Positions 44,348 through 51,914 of a stretch of 58,653 nt of DNA are shown in pieces. The notes below the pieces were generated by a model that did not search any database, was not told where the DNA came from, and worked only from the letters and a program-made list of their open reading frames with translations. Each line of letters starts with the position of its first letter. Position 1 is the first letter of the stretch. Position numbers and translations under genes: made by a program. Source of the DNA: Myxococcota bacterium (GTDB taxonomy: Bacteria; Myxococcota_A; UBA796; JAFGLY01); contig JAJRWT010000105.1 in NCBI GenBank assembly GCA_024276675.1, positions 1 through 58,653 on the forward strand. Direction: 5' to 3'.

Positions 44348-45097
44348 TCACGTGATACCTCCGTATATTGCGGAGGTGAGCAGGTAGTTGGCGGTTATGA
44401 AGGCCAGCACGGAGTAGACCACGGAGTCGTTGACCGCACGCCCAACGCCCGCAGCCCCGCCCCTGGCGTTGTAACCCAGGTATGAACTGACCAACCCGAT
44501 GATGCCGCCAAACACCAATGACTTCAGGACTGTGGCCAGCAGGTCATACCACGTGGTCATCACCCACATTTCGGCAACGAAGGTTCCGGATGGTTCACCG
44601 TTCATCAAGACTGCCGTGAGGTAGCCTCCAGCGATTCCGGAAACACAGCCAAGCATATCCAGCAATGGGCAGGCCACGACGAGCGCGAGAAACCTGGGGG
44701 CGACGTGGTGAGCCACGGAATCCACCGCCATGACCTCGGTGGCGTCGATCTCTTCCTTGATCCGCATGGCACCCAGCTCGGCAGCTATGGATGCCCCTCC
44801 CTGGGCCGCCACCAGTACGCATGCCATTACGGGCGAGAGCTCACGGATGATCGCGGCAGCGACGAACGAGGACAGCATGCGCTGAGTGCCATAGAGAGCG
44901 AAGATGTCCAAACCCTGCAAGGACATGACCATCCCGAAGGGTAACAGCACGGCCATGACCGGAAGCAGGCATCGGATTATCACCTTGTACAGATGCTCCA
45001 GAAAGCCAGGAAGGGACACATTCCCGTTGAATGTCACCCTTGCGATATTCCATGCCAGGAGCCCCATTCGGCCCAGAGTCATGATTGACGATCTCAA
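44348..45097 (-). CDS. mlaE: MlaE-type ABC permease, first of the pair
   Basis: 249 aa from a TTG at 45097 with GGAG five bases upstream; ATG 45082 is the alternative. It has the same family motifs as its neighbour (IIRELSPVMACVLVAAQGGASIAAELGAMRIKEEIDATEVMAVD) but is clearly a diverged paralog. Most Mla operons code one permease that forms a homodimer; two adjacent different ones suggest a heterodimer. First gene of the operon, facing the exported SH3-like gene. Confidence 0.9.
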   Translation of the reverse strand: MRSSIMTLGRMGLLAWNIARVTFNGNVSLPGFLEHLYKVIIRCLLPVMAVLLPFGMVMSLQGLDIFALYGTQRMLSSFVAAAIIRELSPVMACVLVAAQGGASIAAELGAMRIKEEIDATEVMAVDSVAHHVAPRFLALVVACPLLDMLGCVSGIAGGYLTAVLMNGEPSGTFVAEMWVMTTWYDLLATVLKSLVFGGIIGLVSSYLGYNARGGAAGVGRAVNDSVVYSVLAFITANYLLTSAIYGGIT

Positions 45098-45343
45098 CCT
45101 TTCTCCCCGGAAATGGATGGACTACTGAACAAGAACGAAGCATGACGACATCGAGATGGCTCCCCCCAAGGCCACGCCTTGCTCTATCACGTCCCGACCC
45201 ATCGTTGCAGGGTCGCGGACAATGGGACAGCCCCTTCAGCGGGCAGACCGTGCAGAATTGGCCAGGGTTTGGGGCCGGGGTTACCTTCGAAGAGCCTGTG
45301 AGTCTCTCCCACCGTGCGTTCACCAACGGAAGCAGGAATTACC

Positions 45344-45682
45344 ATGTCTCGTCAAATAGCGGCCTTTGCTCTGCTGTTTCCAGTATTCCTCGTGCTGCCT
45401 CATGATTCCCGGGCAGAAGAAGCCTGGACCACCAGGTCCGTCGAAGGTCTACGCTGGCCCGATTCCGAGATCGTGACCTTTTCCCTTGAACAGGGCACCA
45501 GGGTCCTGGTGGTGTATCGCGCCGAAAACGTGGTACGCGTTCAAAGCGATGACGAATTCGGCTGGGTTCCCGAAGATTCCATTTCCACTGAAAAACCACG
45601 AGTGGCAGAAGATGCTCCATCGGGACTGCCCACATCGGATCTTCCCACCGTGGATTTCCAGCCCCCCGCCGACACGAAGTAG
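45344..45682 (+). CDS. Exported SH3-like domain protein
   Basis: 112 aa from the ATG at 45344 (AGCAGGA upstream). A cleaved signal peptide (IAAFALLFPVFLVLPHDSRAEE) is followed by about 55 residues of SH3b-like strands (DSEIVTFSLEQGTRVLVVYRAENVVRVQSDDEFGWVPEDSIS) in the usual G..V.V......W.V....G..GWV pattern, then a Pro-rich tail. Likely periplasmic, of unknown target. The 246-bp divergent gap before it has no strong signal. Confidence 0.65.
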   Translation: MSRQIAAFALLFPVFLVLPHDSRAEEAWTTRSVEGLRWPDSEIVTFSLEQGTRVLVVYRAENVVRVQSDDEFGWVPEDSISTEKPRVAEDAPSGLPTSDLPTVDFQPPADTK

Positions 45683-45707
45683 CGGGATCATGCGGTCAGA
45701 ATCTGGC

Positions 45708-46289
45708 CTACGGGAGCCTGAACACCAGGACTCCAATGGTGAGTCCCTGGTATCCCCGGCTGCTCCAGAGAAGAATCAAGTCGGGAGAAGCGCCAGGTGA
45801 TGCTTCCGCCACCAGGGCGGTACAAGGCTGCGCAGGCATGGGAAGGTACGCGTCGGCCAGCAGTTCCTCGTCACGGAATACCAGCACTCGCGGTGGATCC
45901 ATCAGACTGGAGCGTCGTACCGTGACATGTTCGATGCGCCCATCTGCTCCCATGTCACCCCTGGCGATGACGACACCCTCCCCGAGTGCAGTCTGCTGGG
46001 GATGGGAGACCGGCGGAACCCTGGGGCAGGCGGAGGAAAGATCCTCGTAGTCGGAGAGGTCCGCTGGAATCTGCACAGGATCGGCTCCCGCCATGGGGCG
46101 AAGGCCTGGGCGACCCGGCAGCGAAGGGTGCCCGACGATGAGATCGCCTGGACGATAGAAAACGGAACCATCAACGATGGTGACGGATGCAAGCTCCACG
46201 AGGGCTGGTGGCGGTTCACCGGCCGCCGCCCTGAAAAGCGGCACGAGCAATGCTGGAATGAGTGCGAGGTATTTCGTGGTCGATTTCAT
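45708..46289 (-). CDS. Exported protein of unknown function
   Basis: 193 aa from the ATG at 46289 (MKSTTKYLALIPALLVPLFRAAAG), which begins a cleavable signal peptide. The mature part contains VTIVDGSVFYRPGDLIVGHPSLPGRPG, then a strand-rich middle (GRIEHVTVRRSSLMDPPRVLVFRDEELLADAYLP) and ends LILLWSSRGYQGLTIGVLVFRLP. I do not recognise a family. Convergent with the SH3-like gene. Confidence 0.55.
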   Translation of the reverse strand: MKSTTKYLALIPALLVPLFRAAAGEPPPALVELASVTIVDGSVFYRPGDLIVGHPSLPGRPGLRPMAGADPVQIPADLSDYEDLSSACPRVPPVSHPQQTALGEGVVIARGDMGADGRIEHVTVRRSSLMDPPRVLVFRDEELLADAYLPMPAQPCTALVAEASPGASPDLILLWSSRGYQGLTIGVLVFRLP

Positions 46290-46400
46290 TGGGGTGCCCT
46301 GGGTATTCCAAGCATCAGCATGTGTTGAACCCGTGGATGCGGAAATTCTATCCCAGGATAGATACCAATCCCAAGCCTGCCACTGTCTGTCGTCCGGTGG

Positions 46401-47270
46401 ATGGGCGTGAATCGGATGGCAACGATGCTGAGTACCGCCAATCATGTAGTTTCAATCGCTGTTCTGGCCTCAGGTTCAAGGGGTAACTGCACCTACGTGG
46501 GCGACGGAAGAACAGGTGTTCTGGTGGATTGCGGAATATCGACGGCCCAGATCTTTGCGCGAATGAAAACCGTCGGTCTTACCGGAGCCCCATTGGACGC
46601 AGTGCTCGTCACCCACGAGCACAGGGACCATGTAGGCAGCGCCGCCGTGTTGGCCCGGAAGATTCTCAGGATCCGCAGCGATGCTCGGGTTCCATTCTTC
46701 ATGACCGCGGGAACAGCCCGTTCCCTGCCGGAACATCTCGTGCCCAATGGACTGGAGTTCATCAGACCGGGCGACTCCATTCGTGTGGGTGGAATCGACA
46801 TCAGTGCCTTCTCCATACCCCACGACACCGCTGATCCCGTCGCGTACAGACTGGAACTTGCGGGAGTACGCATCGCAATAGTCACGGATCTGGGTAAAGT
46901 CACGTCTCTTGTCAGGGCAAATCTGGAGTATCTGGACGTGGCGATCCTGGAATTCAACCACGACCTGGAAATGCTCTTGGAGGGCTCGTACCCGTGGCAT
47001 CTGAAACAGAGAATCCGCGGGATCCATGGCCATCTTTCCAATGAACAGGCAGCAGATCTGCTTGGCAGCATCTTCCACAGGAACCTGGGTCATCTCTTTC
47101 TGGCCCACCTCTCTGAGGAAAACAACAGGCCGGCAAAAGCACTCAAAGCAGCTCGCCAGGCCCTGAGGAGCATCGAGGGCGGAGACGATCTGCCAATCAC
47201 CGTGGCTTCCCAGTACAAGCCCTCCCCGCTGGTCAGACTTGCTCCAAAATACGAAAGATCATCCGAATAA
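46401..47270 (+). CDS. Metallo-beta-lactamase-fold hydrolase (YycJ/WalJ-like)
   Basis: 289 aa from 46401, or 284 from ATG 46416; no clear ribosome site separates them. The N-terminus SIAVLASGSRGNCTYVGDGRTGVLVDCGIS is the WalJ/YycJ form. The metal site is THEHRDHVGS (HxHxDH), followed by SIPHDTADPVAYRLE and, further on, HNRD-type features (EFNHDLEMLLEGSYPWHLKQRIRGIHGHLSNEQAA and HLFLAHLSEENNRP). Members are exonucleases or phosphodiesterases with roles in DNA repair and cell-wall regulation. Cytoplasmic. Substrate not determined. Confidence 0.88.
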   Translation: MGVNRMATMLSTANHVVSIAVLASGSRGNCTYVGDGRTGVLVDCGISTAQIFARMKTVGLTGAPLDAVLVTHEHRDHVGSAAVLARKILRIRSDARVPFFMTAGTARSLPEHLVPNGLEFIRPGDSIRVGGIDISAFSIPHDTADPVAYRLELAGVRIAIVTDLGKVTSLVRANLEYLDVAILEFNHDLEMLLEGSYPWHLKQRIRGIHGHLSNEQAADLLGSIFHRNLGHLFLAHLSEENNRPAKALKAARQALRSIEGGDDLPITVASQYKPSPLVRLAPKYERSSE

Positions 47271-47432
47271 CCCCATGTGGATAGCGGCTTCGCTGTTCGT
47301 GCCGGGTGTACCCTTTCCCACTGAAAACTTGCAAGGCATCCACTTGGGCAATAGTGGGCAGCAGCATTTTTTCCAGGCACTCCCAGGTGGTGCAGACCGC
47401 CTGGAGTGAGTCGCCCAGAAACGGAGTCAGCA

Positions 47433-47987
47433 ATGAAAGTCCTGGCAATAGTAGGTTCCATGAGTATATCTTCCACTACCAGGGCGGCTCTTGCCGTTGC
47501 TCTCAAAGCCGTCGCCGAAGCAGGAGCGGATGTGGAATGGCTGGACCTGCGGGAAATGGATCTGCCCATTTGCGATGGTCGGGATGATGAATGCTCCTAC
47601 GGGGACAGGGTAGTCCATCTCAAGGAAAGGGTCAGTGGTGCCGACGCCTTTCTCGTTGGGTCGCCAGAGTACTACGGGTCCATGTCGGGGGCACTCAAGA
47701 ATGCGATAGATCTCATTGGCCCCGAACCCATGAAGGGTAAGATGGCGGGTCTTCTGGCGGTGGCTCGTGGAGATGCTGGGGCCATGAACACCTTGAACCA
47801 CCTTCGTCACGTCTTCCGTTGGGTGGGAGCGTGGGTCTTGCCGACACAGGTCTCGGTGCCCCGGGCTCAAGATGCCTTCGATCAGGCGGGAATCCCTGTA
47901 AGAGACGGCCTGGAAGAAGAACTCTACACCCTTGGAACAGAACTGGTGCGCTACTCCAGGTTGCTGGCAGGTGGCAGGAAGGTCTGA
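47433..47987 (+). CDS. NAD(P)H-dependent FMN reductase
   Basis: 184 aa from ATG 47433. Flavodoxin-like fold: VLAIVGSMSISSTTRAALAVAL (FMN phosphate loop with Ser/Thr), VEWLDLREMDLPICDG, and VGSPEYYGSMSGALKNAIDLI, the family hallmark. The cytoplasmic enzyme would use NAD(P)H to reduce FMN, quinones or other acceptors. The gap behind the metallo-beta-lactamase gene (162 bp) leaves room for its own promoter. Confidence 0.88.
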   Translation: MKVLAIVGSMSISSTTRAALAVALKAVAEAGADVEWLDLREMDLPICDGRDDECSYGDRVVHLKERVSGADAFLVGSPEYYGSMSGALKNAIDLIGPEPMKGKMAGLLAVARGDAGAMNTLNHLRHVFRWVGAWVLPTQVSVPRAQDAFDQAGIPVRDGLEEELYTLGTELVRYSRLLAGGRKV

Positions 47988-48066
47988 CCCAGACCTGCCT
48001 TCCGTCCAACGTAGACCCGCCGCATCACGCCGTTCGCACCGAAAAAAGAAGCTACAATTTCCAACT

Positions 48067-49524
48067 TCAGGTACGGATACCGGCGAAATCCTTGATGTGG
48101 CCCCAAATGGCCTTCACGCCCCGGGCGAGGTAGTCCAGGTCTTCAAGGGAGCGAAGGTCCTTCAATTGCCGGGCCACAAATCTCGGGTGCAGGTACATCT
48201 TGTAGAACTGACCAGCCATTCTCACAACTTCTTCTTCGGTCATGTCGGTCAGCGCGCAGGCCGGTTCGGTCATGTCGTATCGTTCATAGGCATCGGGTGC
48301 GAAACGGAGCCAACCGTGGCGCTTGCAGAGCCGGAAGAGGGGAGTTCCAGGGTATGGCATGATCACGGTGGCCTGAAGATGGTGGGCCAGCCCTTCGTAC
48401 ATCAGGTACCTGGCCAGGCGAAGGGTCTCCATTGCATCTTCTCTGGTTTCCCATGGAAAACCCACCATTAGCGTGAGTTGAACCTGTAGACCTGCCGAGG
48501 CCGCCATCTTGCTGCCCTCGATCACCTGTTTCCTGGAGAGTTTCTTGTTGAGGATATCGAGAGTACGCTCATTGGCAGATTCAAGGCCGATGATCAGCTT
48601 ACGGAATCCCGCCCTGGCCATCAGCTCACAGTTTCGGGGGGTGAAATAGTCGTACCGGAAGTTGCAGTCGAAGATGACTTTTTCGTTGAGCTTGCGCTGG
48701 ATCATTCCTTCACAGAACCTGATCAGCCAGTTCCCCCCCGGAAGCGAGCCGGTGTCGTCGAAGATCTCCCTGGCACCGTAGACATCCACCAGCATCTGCA
48801 TTTCGTCGAGCAGATGCTCAGGGCTTACGGTTCGGAAACGGGGGTAGGTAATGGTCCAGGCACAGAAAGTACAGCGACCGTAGGGACAGTCCCTGCCCGC
48901 CATGGTCCACATGAATGGAAGGCGCTTCTTCCATTTTTCGAAGTAGAGGTGGGCATTGGTGAGGTGGCGATCAATCCAGGGCAGTTCTTCGAGCTTTCCC
49001 TCGTGCCGGTAGGGGCCGGTGTTGGAGTAACTGCCATCCCGCTTCCGGTGGAAGATCCCGCTTCCGAGAGCCTGCCCCTTTTCCAGGTGAGCTGCGATAC
49101 TGGCCAGCGAGAAATCATAATCACCACCCGTAAGGCAGAAGTCGACGCTGGAGTTCTGCATGGTCTCGTCGGGCATGGCAGCCGCATGGTCGCCGAAAAG
49201 GACAACCTTGACTCCGGGCACGATCTGCTTGATGCGATCCGTGATGGCCCAGTGTTGCCGAACCACCGGGCTCTTGGTCTCCATGGCCACCAGTTGTGGA
49301 GCGAAGTCCGAGAGCAGCCTTGAAAACTGGTTCCAGTTCTTGTGCTCAGCGATGCAGTCGTTCCACAGGACTTCGTTACCCAGGTGACGAAGGTAGGTGG
49401 CGGCAGAGGCCGGGACACAGGGGTAGAGGTAGCTGGGCTCGTGGAACCACTGGAACTGGCGGTTCTGCGTGAGCATTGGGCTTCCTTTTCCCTGGAGGGG
49501 CGGGTACGTGATCATCACGCGCAT
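48067..49524 (-). CDS. B12-binding-domain radical SAM protein
   Basis: 485 aa from ATG 49524, preceded by AAGGAG; 73 residues of upstream open frame are not family-like. The N-terminal 150 residues have the cobalamin-binding Rossmann pattern (VKVVLFGDHAAAMPDE) without a clear DxHxxG. The radical SAM cluster is GRDCPYGRCTFC, Cys213, Cys218 and Cys221, thus C-x4-C-x2-C rather than the usual C-x3-C-x2-C. Then GGNWLIRFCEGM, IIGLESANERTLDILNKKLS and MVGFPWETREDA follow the BchE/HpnJ pattern. Possible methylation or rearrangement of a lipid, tetrapyrrole or antibiotic precursor; target unknown. No neighbouring biosynthetic gene. Confidence 0.85.
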   Translation of the reverse strand: MRVMITYPPLQGKGSPMLTQNRQFQWFHEPSYLYPCVPASAATYLRHLGNEVLWNDCIAEHKNWNQFSRLLSDFAPQLVAMETKSPVVRQHWAITDRIKQIVPGVKVVLFGDHAAAMPDETMQNSSVDFCLTGGDYDFSLASIAAHLEKGQALGSGIFHRKRDGSYSNTGPYRHEGKLEELPWIDRHLTNAHLYFEKWKKRLPFMWTMAGRDCPYGRCTFCAWTITYPRFRTVSPEHLLDEMQMLVDVYGAREIFDDTGSLPGGNWLIRFCEGMIQRKLNEKVIFDCNFRYDYFTPRNCELMARAGFRKLIIGLESANERTLDILNKKLSRKQVIEGSKMAASAGLQVQLTLMVGFPWETREDAMETLRLARYLMYEGLAHHLQATVIMPYPGTPLFRLCKRHGWLRFAPDAYERYDMTEPACALTDMTEEEVVRMAGQFYKMYLHPRFVARQLKDLRSLEDLDYLARGVKAIWGHIKDFAGIRT

Positions 49525-49883
49525 ATTTGGGGCTCCTTGAACGATCCGGGAAGCGTTATCCATGGATTGGGAAGCGAAGAACGTTTGGAATCGAGATGAG
49601 TCCTGGCAACGAACCCGGGCCCTTGGTGCTGAACCCTGGGATGGGGCATTCCACCCATGCCTGGTATTCGGCATCGTTCCAACAGGCCAAATATACCTCG
49701 CTCCATGCACCCTGCCAGTTGGGTGCTTCAGCGCCCGCGCCATGACGGAGTTATTCTTGGACGAGCCCTTGTAGCGGCAGCCGTGAACACCCGGGCCCGG
49801 GTCGCCAGCCCATCGCCCGTTGTCAAGGCCGACAACGATGCTGGCCGTTCAATACACAGGATATTGAGTGATTGGAGTGATAG
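49525..49883. other. 359-bp divergent gap with hairpin motif copy 2 and palindromes
   Basis: No gene is supported here. The hairpin motif at 49693-49726 shares ATACCTCGCTCC with 36463; its arms are GCACCC (49707-49712) and GGGTGC (49721-49726). A perfect 14-bp palindrome, ACCCGGGCCCGGGT, is at 49789-49802. An inverted repeat GTTGTC-AAGGCC-GACAAC is at 49819-49836, about 50 bp before folB. One of these could be an operator for folB or the radical SAM gene. Confidence 0.45.
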
Positions 49884-50288
49884 ATGGCAGACACAGTGTT
49901 GGGAAAATCGTTCTCCTACGCCTGCAAGGTAGGCTACCGGGACTACGAAAGGCAGATGAAGCAACGGGTCCTGGTGGATTTCGAGGTGGAAACCAACTGG
50001 CGGCGGAACGGGCGGGAAGACGATCCCTCGGGTATCGTGGACTACTACGAGATCAACAGGCGGCTGGCCACGTTGCTGGGAGAACGTGAATACAAGCTCA
50101 TTGAAACCGTTGCCGAGGACGTAGCCAGGTTGATATGCACCGAGTACCCGGTCGAGAGGGTTCGAGTCCGGGTGACCAAAACCCCGTTCGACATGCCAAA
50201 CGTCGAGGCCGTGGGCGTGGCATGCACCAGGATCCCAGCCGATTTCCAACAAGACGACCAACAGGATTCGATGGAGACCATTGAGTGA
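49884..50288 (+). CDS. folB: Dihydroneopterin aldolase
   Basis: 134 aa with GGAG seven bases upstream. Makes 6-hydroxymethyl-dihydropterin from dihydroneopterin in folate synthesis. The family start is FSYACKVGYRDYERQMKQRVLVDFEVET, then IVDYYEINRRLATLL, the catalytic-region FKLIETVAEDVARLI-type motif (YKLIETVAEDVARLICTEYP), and the C-terminal VRVRVTKTPFDMPNVEAVGV. The usual Tyr and Lys acid-base pair are consistent with YKL and VTK. It overlaps the reductase gene by 8 bp. Confidence 0.9.
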   Translation: MADTVLGKSFSYACKVGYRDYERQMKQRVLVDFEVETNWRRNGREDDPSGIVDYYEINRRLATLLGEREYKLIETVAEDVARLICTEYPVERVRVRVTKTPFDMPNVEAVGVACTRIPADFQQDDQQDSMETIE

Positions 50289-50952
50289 CATGTTGGTATT
50301 CTCGAACAGTGCGACGAGTCTCGATGGCCGCCTCTCCACCACGAGGAACGACCATGTTTCTCTGGGCACACCGGAAGACAGGCGATGGATGAGCGTTCTG
50401 CGGGCAAAAGCCGATGCCGTCCTGGTAGGGGGGAGAACATTCCGCAACTGGGCCCTACCTCTCATAGAAGACCCACGAGTAGCCGCGAGCCAGCGTCATC
50501 GCCCCATGGTGAACGCGGTGTTGACCAGGACCGGGTATGGCCCCAGACGGGGCGCCTTCTTCCAGCATCCCGGCACCAGGGTCGTGTTCTTCGGAGCCCC
50601 TGAAGCAGATCTTTCGGGCTTTCCCGACGGAGTTGACATTCATCGACTGGGACCGGATTCGACTGTAGAAAATGTACTGGACAGGTTGGAAGACGAGTAT
50701 GGAGTCGATTCACTCCTGGTTGAAGGAGGCGGGGATCTCATATTTCAGTTGCTTGAGGCCAACAGGCTTCACGAGATCAACGTGACCATCTGCCCCAGCT
50801 TGATCGGCGGGCTGGGGGCCACCAGCCTGGTTGACGGGGCAGGGTTTCTGTCGGACGACATCAGGAGATTGAAGCTGCTCACCAGCAGGATCCTGGGCGA
50901 CGAAATCTATCTCCGCTACAGGGTGCTGCCGCATGAAGATCCTGGTGCATAG
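50281..50952 (+). CDS. RibD C-terminal-domain reductase (DHFR-like)
   Basis: 223 aa if started at TTG 50281 (GGAG 4 bp upstream), or 220 from ATG 50290. The fold matches the RibD_C/DHFR-like reductases: FSNSATSLDGRLSTTRND (N..MS.DG.ia), ADAVLVGGRTFRN, VLVEGGGDLIFQLLEANRLHEINVTICPSLIGG and LKLLTSRILGDEIYLRYRV. These are NADPH-dependent reductases acting on pyrimidine or pterin intermediates. Being translated together with folB and close to folE suggests a pterin or folate reduction step, possibly in place of an ordinary DHFR; this is inference. Confidence 0.8.
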   Translation: MSDMLVFSNSATSLDGRLSTTRNDHVSLGTPEDRRWMSVLRAKADAVLVGGRTFRNWALPLIEDPRVAASQRHRPMVNAVLTRTGYGPRRGAFFQHPGTRVVFFGAPEADLSGFPDGVDIHRLGPDSTVENVLDRLEDEYGVDSLLVEGGGDLIFQLLEANRLHEINVTICPSLIGGLGATSLVDGAGFLSDDIRRLKLLTSRILGDEIYLRYRVLPHEDPGA

Positions 50953-51008
50953 TGGTCTCTGACCAGAGATCGTGTTTGCTGGAAAACCAACATGTGGTTC
51001 ACTGCGCG

Positions 51009-51026
51009 AGTTTCCGGCCGGAAACT
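51009..51026. other. 18-bp perfect palindrome in the folE/reductase convergent gap
   Basis: AGTTTCCGGCCGGAAACT, flanked more loosely by TGTGGT and ACCACA. It resembles two fused termini of the repeat family (AGTTCCCAGCCGGAAA). It could be a bidirectional stop signal for the two facing genes or a footprint of a past element; no T-run follows. Confidence 0.4.
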
Positions 51027-51135
51027 ACCACACGGCGGCTTGTCGTTCCCATGCGTTCTTGTGCTCCCGGACAAGTACTTCGGTGCAAACGCCTAACGGT
51101 TCACTTGCTCGATACACGACAGCATCTTGCAGCAC

Positions 51136-51681
51136 TCAAATCCGTAGCTGGAGTTCTTCGTCCTTCTTCCCACGCAACGTGAGGGTCTCCACGATACCTG
51201 GAGTTCGCGTGCTCCTCATTTCCATGCACAGGTGGCGTGCTTGCAGCCTCACCAGCACGCTGGCGGCACCCAGCCGTTGGAGCAAGTCTTCGGCGAGATC
51301 GCATCCCAGGCGTTCCTGGACTTGCGGCCTCGCCGCATGATGATGCAGGAGTCTAACGATGCTGCCCAGTCCCGCCACCATGCCGGCGGGCCGGTAACCT
51401 ATTACCGCAGTGCCGGAAAATGGAAGCAGGTGGTGAGCACAGATGCTGTGGAATGGAATATCCTTCAAGATCACAAGGTCTGTGCCCTCCGTTGCTATGG
51501 GAGCGACCCCCGGGGCCGGGCGACGTGGATCCATGTCACGAAGAAAACCAACGAACAGTTCTGGTGTCAGGCCGGTTTCAGGATCTTCATCGAAACCGAG
51601 TTCACTGAGCATGGCCGCGCAGAAGGCCTCGGCTGAGCCCTTGGGATATCGTGACCATGACAGCCTGTTGGAACGTGGCAT
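51136..51681 (-). CDS. folE: GTP cyclohydrolase I
   Basis: 181 aa from the ATG at 51681, five bases after AGGAGAGG; the GTG at 51687 is too close to it. Converts GTP to dihydroneopterin triphosphate, the first step of folate or tetrahydropterin synthesis. Signatures: DIPFHSICAHHLLPFSGTAVIGY (zinc Cys and His), GLGSIVRLLHHHAARPQVQERL (the GLSK-type segment has changed to GLGS), and RHLCMEMRS with the second zinc Cys. Convergent with folB and the reductase. Slightly short at the N-terminus. Confidence 0.9.
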   Translation of the reverse strand: MPRSNRLSWSRYPKGSAEAFCAAMLSELGFDEDPETGLTPELFVGFLRDMDPRRPAPGVAPIATEGTDLVILKDIPFHSICAHHLLPFSGTAVIGYRPAGMVAGLGSIVRLLHHHAARPQVQERLGCDLAEDLLQRLGAASVLVRLQARHLCMEMRSTRTPGIVETLTLRGKKDEELQLRI

Positions 51682-51914
51682 CAGCACCTCTCCTGATAAG
51701 CGTAGCCCGAACTCGGGTTGGAAGGTGGCCCAGGTTAGGGTACAGGCAGAAATAACTCCATCGTGGCTAGAGCGCCGAGCAGCAGGCTCTTGAAGCTACT
51801 CCAACCGTGGAAGATTCCGGAAAGCTCCCAACCCTTTGTTCCCGATGGACCATGGACCAGCACGATGAGCCTGGCGACTTATCCTCAATTGTAGAAAAAC
51901 AGGAGCAACCGATC

